DNA of 64,000 bases from Bradyrhizobium betae (lineage in GTDB: Bacteria > Pseudomonadota > Alphaproteobacteria > Rhizobiales > Xanthobacteraceae), in contig NZ_MZXW01000035.1 of NCBI RefSeq assembly GCF_004123905.1, positions 434,001 to 498,000 on the forward strand. Direction: 5' to 3'. Within the stretch, counting starts at the first letter, position 1, and every line of letters starts with the position of its first letter. The position numbers and the translations under genes are program-made. Below are positions 53,375-63,038 of the stretch, in pieces. The notes under the pieces were generated by a model. That model worked only from the letters and a program-made list of their open reading frames with translations, was not told where the DNA came from and searched no databases.

Positions 53375-54418
53375 TCACATCGCCCCGCCGCTCCTGACGT
53401 CACTCGGTGTCGCGCCATAGGCGCGCCGGAAGCAGCGGTTGAAATAAGAGAGATCGCCGAAGCCGACGTCGTAGGCGATCGAGCTCACGGGACGCTCGGC
53501 GAAATCGGGCTCGCGCAACATGCGATGGGCGCGCTTGAGACGCTGCTCGGTCAGGAACGACGAGAAGGTCTTGCCGTCAGCCTCGAACAGCCGCTGGAGA
53601 TAGCGCGGAGTCACGCCGAGCTCTTGGGAAACCGTCGCCACCGAAATATCCTGCTGCCAGCAATTGTTGACGATGAGGAATTTCGCCTTCTGGAGTCGCG
53701 CCGCCTTGATGCCCCGCCGCCCGGTCGATTCCCTCGCGTGATCCGTGGCGCCGAGAACCAGCGCCAGGAGATCATGCAGATGGGCGACGCCGAATTGTCG
53801 CAACGCCGGCACCGCCAACGCCTTTTCGTGCACCAGTGCCATCGCATAGTCGACGAGCAGCCGAAGCCCTGTGGCGGTCTCCGGGATGACGCGCATCACC
53901 ACATCGTCCACGTCCACGATCATCGGAGCCAGCACGCGTCGGGGCACGCGCAGCGAGAAACCACTTCCCAGCGAGAGACGCTCGAAGGTCGTGACGTCCT
54001 CCGCGCTCGTCAGGACCGCCTGTCCCGCCTGAAGCCTCAGATCGTGTCCTCGCTCGGATATCCCGAGAACGCCGGACCTGTTCAGGATCAGGGCGAGGCT
54101 GTCGTCGCCATCCGCAACCAGCTGCTTCGTCCGAATGACCCGCGCCCCGCACAATCCTCCGATCAGCAACTGGGCTTCCGGCAGGACGTGCGAGGTGAAG
54201 CTCGCCGCGGCCGGCCTTCCCTCCTTTGCCTCGACCTCCGCCTTCAGCACGCCACGGCAGTAGAACTCGCGCAGCAGCGGCACGCGCTCGTCTTCCGGAA
54301 TGTGGTCCGTTGAAACATTGAAAATCGAAAATTCTTCCTTGCCGCTCACTGCAACCTCTCCAACCAACGAGCAAGCCTCGGCCATGCACCACCGCCCCGC
54401 CTCGCGTTCGATACGCAT
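53375..54418 (-). CDS. AraC-family regulator
   Basis: This 347-residue protein has a variable N-terminal sensor half (with YCRGVLKAEVEAKEGRPAA) and two AraC helix-turn-helix units near the C-terminus (about 240-345: DISVATVSQELGVTPRYLQRLFEADGKTFSSFL; ERPVSSIAYDVGFGDLSYFNRCFRRAYGATPSDVR). The N-terminal half matches the AraC-like ligand-binding (AraC_binding_2 type) pattern FSLRVPRRVLAPMI. An in-frame ATG at 54385 (MAEACS) is an alternative start. It sits 121 bp before the DUF6894 gene and may act on the autotransporter. Confidence 0.88.
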   Translation of the reverse strand: MRIEREAGRWCMAEACSLVGEVAVSGKEEFSIFNVSTDHIPEDERVPLLREFYCRGVLKAEVEAKEGRPAAASFTSHVLPEAQLLIGGLCGARVIRTKQLVADGDDSLALILNRSGVLGISERGHDLRLQAGQAVLTSAEDVTTFERLSLGSGFSLRVPRRVLAPMIVDVDDVVMRVIPETATGLRLLVDYAMALVHEKALAVPALRQFGVAHLHDLLALVLGATDHARESTGRRGIKAARLQKAKFLIVNNCWQQDISVATVSQELGVTPRYLQRLFEADGKTFSSFLTEQRLKRAHRMLREPDFAERPVSSIAYDVGFGDLSYFNRCFRRAYGATPSDVRSGGAM

Positions 54419-54575
54419 TGCACATCGTCTCCGTGGCGCACGCGGCGCATGTCGAGTGCGGCGCGATATACGAAAGTATCAAATGATGCGCGTCGTACGT
54501 TCGGAGGACCGGCGGCCCTTGCTCATCACAATGGATTGAGATCGCGCAGTCTTGGGGGTCGCGATGTGAAATGGA

Positions 54576-55733
54576 TCACATCGTGTCGTTGCCGCTGCCC
54601 GTCCGCTGAACGAATGGCGCGGCAAAGCCGGCCGCGATCTTGACGAGATCCGCCTGTCTGCCGGCGCCCGTCTTTTCGAACAGCCGGCCGAGATGCGTCT
54701 TCACCGTGGTCTCGGCGATGCCGAGCTTGGCCGCAATGTCGGGAACGCCGCCGATCTCGACAATGGCCATCATGACGCGCAATTCCGACGGCGTCAGCCT
54801 GAACGCCGCGGCGATCGCATCGGGCACCAGCGATGACACCATCGACGCCTTCTGAACGAACAGCACGGTGGTTGCAATATCCCGCGACAGATGGCGCTCC
54901 CGCTTCAAGGCGGAGGCGTGAAGCAGATAATGCTCGCCGTCGATCGACGTTGCGAGCCCGACCTGCCGACGAGGTGCGGACTCAATTTCGCTGCTGGAGA
55001 CGATTTCGAGCAGGCTGCGGAATATTTTGTCGGTCTGGGTGTTGCGGGCGACGATCCTGTCGCCGACCATCGCGAGCAGATTGGCATCGGCAAACAGCCG
55101 GCGGCCTGCCGCGTTGGCATGCACGACCCGTCCTTCCGCATCGAGCAGGCAGATCGCCGTGCTGAGCCCGTCCAGGACATCGGCAAGATCGTCCACGGTA
55201 TGCGAGCGCGCCCCGATCTGGCGGCCCATGACCCTGGAACGCTGGAGGTGAGGCGCGAGCAGCCGCATGCGCTCGCGCATGGCGTCGTCGACAGTGCCGC
55301 GCGACCGGTGACGCAGCACCTGCAGGATCGTGGTGCGCGCACCCGACCTCTCGAGCGCGACGGTTGCGAGATCAATCGCGCCTTGCGGTTCCACCCACTC
55401 GCGATAGAAGCTGGTCGCCACGAAGTCCGAATGCGGCATGATGTCGGTGACGCCGACCGTCTGGTCCGCGGCGAAATGGAGATGGCGGTCGAGCAGCGGA
55501 TCGAGCTCGACATATCTGTCGCGATAGAGCTGACGGAACCGCGGGTCGGTGCCGAAATGCTGGTGGATCTCGATCGCGAGCCCGGCTGCGTCTCTGGACA
55601 GGATGGTCGCGGCACACCCGCCGACGAAATTCGAAACCTGCTCCAGCGCGGCGCTGCGCAGCGCGGGGTTGGCCGCCGCGTCGTAGATCTCGCCGACCAG
55701 CGACGAGAACCGGTTTGCCTGCAGGATCGTCAT
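54576..55733 (-). CDS. LuxR-type HTH regulator (paralogue 3)
   Basis: The 385-residue protein is a diverged relative of paralogues 1 and 2, with the same plan: LVGEIYDAAANPALRSAALEQVSNFVGG, a middle PAS-like part (LSTAICLLDAEGRVVHANAAGRRLF) and a C-terminal LuxR HTH (RLTPSELRVMMAIVEIGGVPDIAAKLGIAETTVKTHLGRLFEKTGAGRQADLVKIAAGF). The ATG at 55733 is chosen because conserved family sequence begins there; a 70-codon open extension upstream is not family-like. Having a third member across the autotransporter suggests a multi-input control of that surface protein. Confidence 0.85.
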   Translation of the reverse strand: MTILQANRFSSLVGEIYDAAANPALRSAALEQVSNFVGGCAATILSRDAAGLAIEIHQHFGTDPRFRQLYRDRYVELDPLLDRHLHFAADQTVGVTDIMPHSDFVATSFYREWVEPQGAIDLATVALERSGARTTILQVLRHRSRGTVDDAMRERMRLLAPHLQRSRVMGRQIGARSHTVDDLADVLDGLSTAICLLDAEGRVVHANAAGRRLFADANLLAMVGDRIVARNTQTDKIFRSLLEIVSSSEIESAPRRQVGLATSIDGEHYLLHASALKRERHLSRDIATTVLFVQKASMVSSLVPDAIAAAFRLTPSELRVMMAIVEIGGVPDIAAKLGIAETTVKTHLGRLFEKTGAGRQADLVKIAAGFAAPFVQRTGSGNDTM

Positions 55734-56170
55734 CGGGAGAACAATGCGATCTGCGTGTTGCCCCGGTGGCGAACGAGACAGGCGCATCGGGAATTGGTGA
55801 AGGAAACGGGATGGCAGAGCACCATCCTCGGCGCGGAAAAGACGTTGCAGCGAAATGCTGGAATATCGAACATCGTCCTTGCGTAACGTCAACCGCTGGG
55901 TGCGGCTTGGACGTTTTCGCCAAAGACTAGGATAAATGCGCACAGCGCGCGGACAGTGTGCGTTGGGTCACGCGCTCGCGCGCTGCCGCCGGATTTTATT
56001 GCCCAGTTCCCGCTGAGGCGGTGAGCAGCTCGCGTCACGTCTGCTCTCGTAGGGCGGGCAAAGCCGCGCAAGCGGCATGCCCACCATCTTGCGTCGAATG
56101 TGGAATTGGTGGGCACGCTTGCGCTTTGCCTACCCTACGGCAGCTGTGCCTCGCAGCCGCCGCCGGCAAT
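55734..56170. other. Intergenic region with palindromic repeat
   Basis: 437 bp. The first 190 bp are the leader of luxR paralogue 3, including an open frame extension with no family-like protein. 56048-56139 is a palindromic repeat (separate entry). No gene recognised. Confidence 0.55.
56048..56139. repeat. GTAGGG-bounded palindromic intergenic element
   Basis: Left arm CGTAGGGCGGGCAAAGC, then GCGCAAGCGGCATGCCCACCA, is mirrored on the right by TGGTGGGCACGCTTGCGC and TTTGCCTACCCTACG. This forms a long imperfect hairpin of 92 bp with the same outer ends as the element at 14324-14416 but a different interior. Likely a dispersed non-coding repeat family. Confidence 0.75.
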
Positions 56171-56683
56171 TTACTTCCGGTTCTCCTCGCAGAATTTCAG
56201 CGCGGCGAGCGCCTCGCCGGCACGCGGGATCTGCATCTCGATGCTGTCGTCGTCATCGTCCTCGAAATCGAGCGTGAGGCGCTTGGCCTTCGAGAGCCGG
56301 TCCATGATCGACTGATCGTACTCGAAGATGCCGCGCACGGTGGTCTTGTCCATCACCTCCCACTTCGCCTTCTTCATGATGTCGGCATCGTCGGTGCCGA
56401 CATCGGCGCGGAGGATCTCGCCGACATTGTCCCACTCCCAGCCGTCATAGATCATCACGATCACGATCGCCTTGTCGGAATAGGTGACGACGATGACGTA
56501 GTCGCGGTTCTCGTCGTCCTTGTCCTTGTAGCCGCGGCTCGCATTGCAATGCGTGTCCTGCGTGCGCTTCTCGATGGTCCAGTCGCCGACCTTGGATTGT
56601 TGCGCGAGCGCGGGTCTTGTGGTCAAGGCGCCTGCGCTCAAGACGCCGGCGAGCATTCCGGCGACGAAAAGCAATCGTTTCAT
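56171..56683 (-). CDS. Exported hypothetical protein (170 aa)
   Basis: This has a signal peptide (MKRLLFVAGMLAGVLSAGA, cleavage after ALA), then a domain starting SKVGDWTIEKRTQDTHCNASRGYKDKDD with a single early Cys and a late Cys (KFCEENRK), probably disulfide-bonded. The middle (RDYVIVVTYSDKAIVIVMIYDGWEWDN) is beta-rich and there is an acidic DDDDD run near the end. The GDW-x-I-x-K start recalls IalB-like proteins, but the rest does not clearly match. TGGAGG precedes the ATG at 56683. Confidence 0.68.
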   Translation of the reverse strand: MKRLLFVAGMLAGVLSAGALTTRPALAQQSKVGDWTIEKRTQDTHCNASRGYKDKDDENRDYVIVVTYSDKAIVIVMIYDGWEWDNVGEILRADVGTDDADIMKKAKWEVMDKTTVRGIFEYDQSIMDRLSKAKRLTLDFEDDDDDSIEMQIPRAGEALAALKFCEENRK

Positions 56684-56758
56684 GTCAGCCTCCAGCGTAT
56701 TCCCCACGCGGAGATGATCACCTCTGCCAGCGGCCCGCAAGGGTTTCAGGCGCCGGCT

Positions 56759-57235
56759 TTACACCCGCCGCGGCACGATCGCGATCGGGGTGAAGGTGTA
56801 AACCTCCTCGCCGTTCTGGTTGAACATCGTCCATTTCACCAGCGCGATTCCTTGCGGCTTCGACTTCGACGGCGTCAGGCTCATGACCTCGCCGACCAGA
56901 TGCAGGCGGTCGTTGGGGCGCACCGGAATGGTCCAGCGCAGGCCGTCGACGCCGGCGCCGATCAGCGGATGCGGGCCGAACGGGCGGGCCTGGATCGCAA
57001 GGTTCATGGCCATCGCAGCAGTGTGCCATCCTGACGCGGCGAGCCCCTTGAACAGGGTCTGCTTCGCTGCCTCATGGTCGAGATGCATCGGCTGCGGATC
57101 GAACTCGGCGGCAAAGCGCTTGATGTCGGCCTCGGTGACCTCGACCTCAGGCGATTTGAACCGCATTCCGACGGTGAGATCGTCGAACCACTCGACCTGC
57201 GCCATGATTTCATGCGCCAAGGTTTTTTGTGCCAT
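56759..57235 (-). CDS. MaoC-type hotdog-fold dehydratase
   Basis: The 158-residue hotdog protein has the hydratase motif DIKRFAAEFDPQPMHLDHEAA (catalytic D and H of the D-x4-H-type motif) and GVDGLRWTIPVRPNDRLHLVGEVMSLTPSKSKPQG. MaoC proteins hydrate enoyl-CoA esters. Two in-frame ATGs (57235 and 57205) are usable; 57235 has GCGAGG upstream and the intervening residues MAQKTLAHEI resemble an N-terminal helix. It is monocistronic between the exported protein and the micro-ORF pair. Confidence 0.85.
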   Translation of the reverse strand: MAQKTLAHEIMAQVEWFDDLTVGMRFKSPEVEVTEADIKRFAAEFDPQPMHLDHEAAKQTLFKGLAASGWHTAAMAMNLAIQARPFGPHPLIGAGVDGLRWTIPVRPNDRLHLVGEVMSLTPSKSKPQGIALVKWTMFNQNGEEVYTFTPIAIVPRRV

Positions 57236-57433
57236 GATTTTGCCTCGCAATGTGATGCGCCGCCTGCCCGAACTGCGCGGCTGAAGGAATTGAGCAGGAG
57301 CGGAGATAGCGGCTTCGCGCCGCACAAACCAGCCCGGGGTTCCCCCACGAAACCGCATTCCCGGTGCGACGAAACACGCCTGAAACAGTTCGCCGGTTAA
57401 GTGGTTGTCAAAATAAATACAGGGACGGCCACC

Positions 57434-57517
57434 ATGCAATTCCTACTCGACCTGATCTACGATTATTCCTGCTGCCGGAACCTCGTCGCCCAGCCACTGG
57501 GGGAGGATCAGCTATGA
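57434..57517 (+). CDS. Micro-ORF 1 (27 aa), coupled to micro-ORF 2
   Basis: The encoded peptide is MQFLLDLIYDYSCCRNLVAQ followed by PLGEDQL: a short hydrophobic start, a Cys-Cys pair and an acidic end. AGGGAC precedes the ATG. Its stop overlaps the next ATG (ATGA), which is rarely accidental. No family recognised; could be a leader peptide or a tiny protein. Confidence 0.38.
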   Translation: MQFLLDLIYDYSCCRNLVAQPLGEDQL

Positions 57518-57606
57518 TCGAGATGATCTCAGCCCTGCTTGCGCTTTGCAGCGTCGGCGTCTTTGCGGCGCATGCGTTGGATGCCTATCGCACCACGCAC
57601 AGCTGA
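57514..57606 (+). CDS. Micro-ORF 2 (30 aa), hydrophobic peptide
   Basis: MIEMISALLALCSVGVFAAH then ALDAYRTTHS forms one hydrophobic helix with a short polar tail, as in small membrane proteins. GGGGGAGG lies 7 bp before the ATG, a very strong ribosome site. It overlaps micro-ORF 1 by 4 bp. Function unknown. Confidence 0.48.
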   Translation: MIEMISALLALCSVGVFAAHALDAYRTTHS

Positions 57607-57625
57607 AGGCTTCGCCTTCCCAAGG

Positions 57626-58048
57626 CTAGAACGGCCGCCGGTAGAAGTGCTCCGAATGCGTCGCCGGCGGAAACCGGTTGGCGAGGGCCAATGCGCCCTT
57701 CTCGTCCGTCTCGAGCGCGATCTTCTGCGCGAGCATCACGTCGCCGGGCACGAGAAAGCCTGACGGGACGAAGCACCACCCCATCGTCGCAAGTCCGGCA
57801 TCGTCGATCTCGTGGACATTAGCGGCGGTGCCGTAGTGGATGCGGTATCTCTTGCCGGTATCACAGCCGATCACGTCGAAATACCGGTGCTGCTCGAACT
57901 GGTCGCGTTGCGCCGGCGACAACCACTCGGCCAAAAGCCGGCGACCGCGCGCATCCGGCGTGTTCTCGCCGAAGAAGCGTCGGTAGAGTTCGCGCAGCGC
58001 ATGCAGACGGGCACGCGCCGGCGCGCGGAACCACAGTGCCGCGAACAT
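57626..58048 (-). CDS. Hypothetical protein (140 aa)
   Basis: A soluble 140-residue protein: basic N-terminal helix (LWFRAPARARLHALRELYRRFFG), middle LSPAQRDQFEQHRYFDVIGCDTGKRYRIHYGTAANVHEIDDAG and end HSEHFYRRPF. Segments such as YFDVIGxDTGKRYRIxxG recur in many rhizobial hypothetical proteins I have seen, but no function is attached. It follows the 73-aa gene by 12 bp, likely co-transcribed. Confidence 0.65.
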   Translation of the reverse strand: MFAALWFRAPARARLHALRELYRRFFGENTPDARGRRLLAEWLSPAQRDQFEQHRYFDVIGCDTGKRYRIHYGTAANVHEIDDAGLATMGWCFVPSGFLVPGDVMLAQKIALETDEKGALALANRFPPATHSEHFYRRPF

Positions 58049-58060
58049 GAGCAGCTCAGA

Positions 58061-58282
58061 TCAACCGCCGACCAGGCGGGGATAGAACAGCGTTTCTTGC
58101 GCGGTCGGGTCGAACGCTTTGATACGGGTCACTTCACCGGGCCCGGTGCGGAAGGCGGCGGTAAAGCCGGCTCCGGTCAGCTCCCGAAAACGCTGTTCGG
58201 CCCGCGCCAGCGCTTCGGCATTGCCAGGATCAAACTCGTGGCGGGTATCGCCAGTCTGGTCCATCACGATCTGGGTTGCCAT
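58061..58282 (-). CDS. Hypothetical protein (73 aa)
   Basis: MATQIVMDQTGDTRHEFDPG through ALARAEQRFRELTGAGFTAAFR and ETLFYPRLVGG looks like a small soluble alpha/beta domain. The region DPTAQETLFYPRLVGG is typical of short rhizobial proteins of unknown function. GGAG stands 9 bp before the ATG. It leads a two-gene unit with the 140-aa gene. Confidence 0.65.
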   Translation of the reverse strand: MATQIVMDQTGDTRHEFDPGNAEALARAEQRFRELTGAGFTAAFRTGPGEVTRIKAFDPTAQETLFYPRLVGG

Positions 58283-58412
58283 CGTTGAGTCTCCTCATGC
58301 CCAGCCCTGAATCCCAACAAAGCAAACCTCATGCCGTCAGTTCCTGATGGCAACAACTTTCTTGCGTCGGCGCATCACGCCTTGCTGAGCCGGAGCGTTT
58401 TCGGGGCTCACC

Positions 58413-59228
58413 TCAGCGCGAAGCAGCCGCCCCACCTTCGTCGATCTGCCGTCCCATCAACGCAATTGCCTTCTGGTACACGCCGGCCGCATTCCAGGCC
58501 TCGATCGCGGCAAAGTTCGCCTCGCCCGGCTGGTAACCGGCTCCCGCACGCCAGCCATGGGCCTTGAGGAAGTTCGCGGTCGAGTTCAGCGCATTGGCGG
58601 CAACCTCGAGATTGCCGGTGCCATAGGCCAAAATGTTCTTGGGCATGAACTGGGTCTGGCCGACCTCGCCATGCATGGAGCCGCGGGTCGCCCCCGACAG
58701 CGTGCCGCGGTCGATCAGCTTCAGCGCGGCATAGAGCTGGTCGGTGAAGAATTCGGGACGGCGGCAATCATAGGCAAGGGTCGCGATCGACGACAGCATG
58801 TTCTGGTTGCCGCGCTGGCTGCCGAAGCCGGTCTCCATGCCCCAGATCGCAATCAGCGGTCCGGGCGGAACGCCGTAGCGCTGCTGGATCGAGGCGAACA
58901 AGGCGCCTTGCGAGTTCTTGAGCTGCCGCCCCTTGGCGACGATGGTGGTAGCACCGCGCTTGGCGAGGAACTGATCGAGCGACAGCTGGAAGCTGCGCTG
59001 GCCGCGGTCGGCAGCGATGGTGGCGCTGGCGTAGTTGGTCTGCATCAGGGCCGAGATCGCAGTCTGGCCGATGCCCTTGCCCTGAGCTTCCGCGGAAAAC
59101 TCGCGCTTCCAGGCCTCGAAGCCGCCGGGCCCGTTGCCGCAGGTGGCGGCGTGAGCGGCGGGCGCCAGACAACCGAGCAACGCCATCGCGCCAAACACCG
59201 CCCCAGCTACAGTCCTGCCCCTGATCAT
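58413..59228 (-). CDS. Lytic murein transglycosylase (MltB-type, SLT_2 domain)
   Basis: This 271-residue exported enzyme (signal peptide ending AAHAA) has the MltB/SLT_2 fold. The catalytic Glu is in LIAIWGMETGFGSQRGN, followed by SSIATLAYDCRRPEFFTDQLYAALKL and HGEVGQTQFMPKNILAYG. It cleaves peptidoglycan with formation of anhydromuramyl ends, acting in the periplasm. It lacks the C-terminal peptidoglycan-binding domain of longer MltB proteins. It is divergent from no neighbour: co-directional, 41 bp after the monooxygenase gene. Confidence 0.88.
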   Translation of the reverse strand: MIRGRTVAGAVFGAMALLGCLAPAAHAATCGNGPGGFEAWKREFSAEAQGKGIGQTAISALMQTNYASATIAADRGQRSFQLSLDQFLAKRGATTIVAKGRQLKNSQGALFASIQQRYGVPPGPLIAIWGMETGFGSQRGNQNMLSSIATLAYDCRRPEFFTDQLYAALKLIDRGTLSGATRGSMHGEVGQTQFMPKNILAYGTGNLEVAANALNSTANFLKAHGWRAGAGYQPGEANFAAIEAWNAAGVYQKAIALMGRQIDEGGAAASR

Positions 59229-59269
59229 GTCTGACGTCCTCTCTGTCTGCGGCGATCCGATCCCCGAGC

Positions 59270-61123
<1,854 letters not shown>

Positions 61124-61301
61124 CCATTTCCTCCACGGCGAATGCTGCTTCGCCGGCAGCTCAGCGCACGTTAGCCCTGAAAAAGTGACGCATGCAATCG
61201 TGCCTGCCGTTTTTTGCGTGAACGCCGCGTGACGTTCCGCTAACCTCGCGCGCAAATCATACGCCTATGCCACGCAACGACGTGGCGATCCGGAGGAAAC
61301 C

Positions 61302-62927
61302 ATGCAGGGATTGATGATGGACATGCCGCTTCTGATCAGCGGCCTGATCCAATATGCCGCCGACTATCACGGCGAGGCCGAGATCGTCGCGCGCGAGATC
61401 GAGGGCGACATCCATCGCTATACCTATGCGGACGCCCATCCACGCATCAAGCGTATGGCGCTGGCGCTGAAGCGGCTCGGCATGACGCAAGGCGATCGCG
61501 TCGGCACACTGGCCTGGAATACCCACCGCCATTTCGAGATGTTCTATGCGGCGCCGGGCATGGGCTACGTGCTGCACACCGTCAACCCGCGGCTGTTTCC
61601 CCAGCAGCTCGTCTACATCATCAATCACGCTGAAGACCGTCTGCTGTTCATCGATCGCGCCACGCTGCCGATCGTCGAGGCGATCGCGCCGCAGCTGACA
61701 ACGGTCGAGGCTTACGTCGTGATGTCCTCGCGTGAGCGGATGCCGGAGACGAAACTTGCCAATGTCCATTGCTACGAAGACCTGCTCGCGAAGGAGAACG
61801 AGACCGGCTTCACCTGGCCGGAGTTCGACGAAAAATCGGCGTCCACGATCTGCTACACCTCGGGGACGACGGGCAATCCCAAGGGCGTGATCTACTCGCA
61901 CCGCGCCGCGATCCTGCAGACCATGACCTGCTGCAATTTCGACTTCCTGCCGGGCCACGTTGAAGGCGTGCGCGAGGTCATGATGCCGATGGCGCCGCTG
62001 TTCCATGGCAATGGCTGGAACATGCCGTTCACCGCGCCCTATACCGGCTCGAAGCTGGTGCTGCCCGGCCGCAACTACGAGCCCGACAAGCTCTATGAAC
62101 TGCTCGAAGGCGAGAAGGTGACGCTGTCGGCGGGCGTGCCGAGCTTCTGGCTGATCCTGCTCGACTGGCTGGGACGCACGGGCGGCAAATTCTCCACGCT
62201 GCGTGCGACGCTGTCGTCGGGCTCAGCTCCGCCGCGCGCGATGGTCGAAAAGCTCAAGCGCGAGCACAATGTCGACTACATCCAGGCCTGGGGCATGACG
62301 GAAGCCTTGGGCTGCTCGATGCCGGGCCTGCGTCCCGGCTCGGAGCATCTCGGCGACAAGGAAAAATTCGACCGGCGCCAGGTCTCGGGCCGCGCCTGTT
62401 TCGGCACCGCCCTCCGTATCGTCGACGATAGCGGCGTCGAGTTGCCGCGCGACGGCAAGACCGTCGGCCATCTGCGCGCCCGCGGACCGTGGGTCGCCTC
62501 GGGCTACATGAAGCTGGAGGAAGGCCTCGACCGCGACGGCTGGCTGATCACCGGCGACATGGCCGTGATCGACAGCCAAGGCCACGTCACGCTGACCGAC
62601 CGCTCCAAGGACGTGATCAAGTCCGGTGGCGAGTGGATCTCCTCGATCCAGCTCGAGGATGTCGCGCTCTCCCATCCCGACGTGCTGCAAGCCGCCGTCG
62701 TTGCGATATCGCACGAGAAATGGCAGGAGCGCCCCCTGCTCCTCGTCGTCCGCAAGAAAGGCGCGACCGTCGACGGCAAGACCCTGCTCGACCACATGCG
62801 TCCCAGGATCGCGAACTGGTGGATGCCGGACGCGGTCGAATTCCTCGACGAATTCCCCATGACCGGCACCGGCAAGGTGCTCAAATCGGCGCTGCGCGAG
62901 AAGTTCAGGGAATACCGCGTCGCTTGA
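61302..62927 (+). CDS. Fatty-acid/AMP-forming acyl-CoA ligase
   Basis: The 541-residue AMP-forming enzyme has the P-loop TICYTSGTTGNPKGVIYSH, the adenine motif YIQAWGMTEALG, the hinge-region D in WLITGDMAVIDSQGHVTLTDRSKDVIKSGGEWISS, and the catalytic Lys in FPMTGTGKVLKSAL. It activates a medium or long-chain fatty acid to its CoA thioester. CGGAGGAAACC gives an excellent ribosome site. It is divergent from the monooxygenase across a 178-bp gap that presumably holds both promoters. Confidence 0.92.
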   Translation: MQGLMMDMPLLISGLIQYAADYHGEAEIVAREIEGDIHRYTYADAHPRIKRMALALKRLGMTQGDRVGTLAWNTHRHFEMFYAAPGMGYVLHTVNPRLFPQQLVYIINHAEDRLLFIDRATLPIVEAIAPQLTTVEAYVVMSSRERMPETKLANVHCYEDLLAKENETGFTWPEFDEKSASTICYTSGTTGNPKGVIYSHRAAILQTMTCCNFDFLPGHVEGVREVMMPMAPLFHGNGWNMPFTAPYTGSKLVLPGRNYEPDKLYELLEGEKVTLSAGVPSFWLILLDWLGRTGGKFSTLRATLSSGSAPPRAMVEKLKREHNVDYIQAWGMTEALGCSMPGLRPGSEHLGDKEKFDRRQVSGRACFGTALRIVDDSGVELPRDGKTVGHLRARGPWVASGYMKLEEGLDRDGWLITGDMAVIDSQGHVTLTDRSKDVIKSGGEWISSIQLEDVALSHPDVLQAAVVAISHEKWQERPLLLVVRKKGATVDGKTLLDHMRPRIANWWMPDAVEFLDEFPMTGTGKVLKSALREKFREYRVA

Positions 62928-63038
62928 GAGCCGGCCCGCGATCGCGCTCCGGCCCCTCACTGTGCGCGATCGTCTTCATCTTTTGGTCAATTCGGGCGCG
63001 ATATATCTCGATCTCGCTAACCCCTTATCGAGGACACC

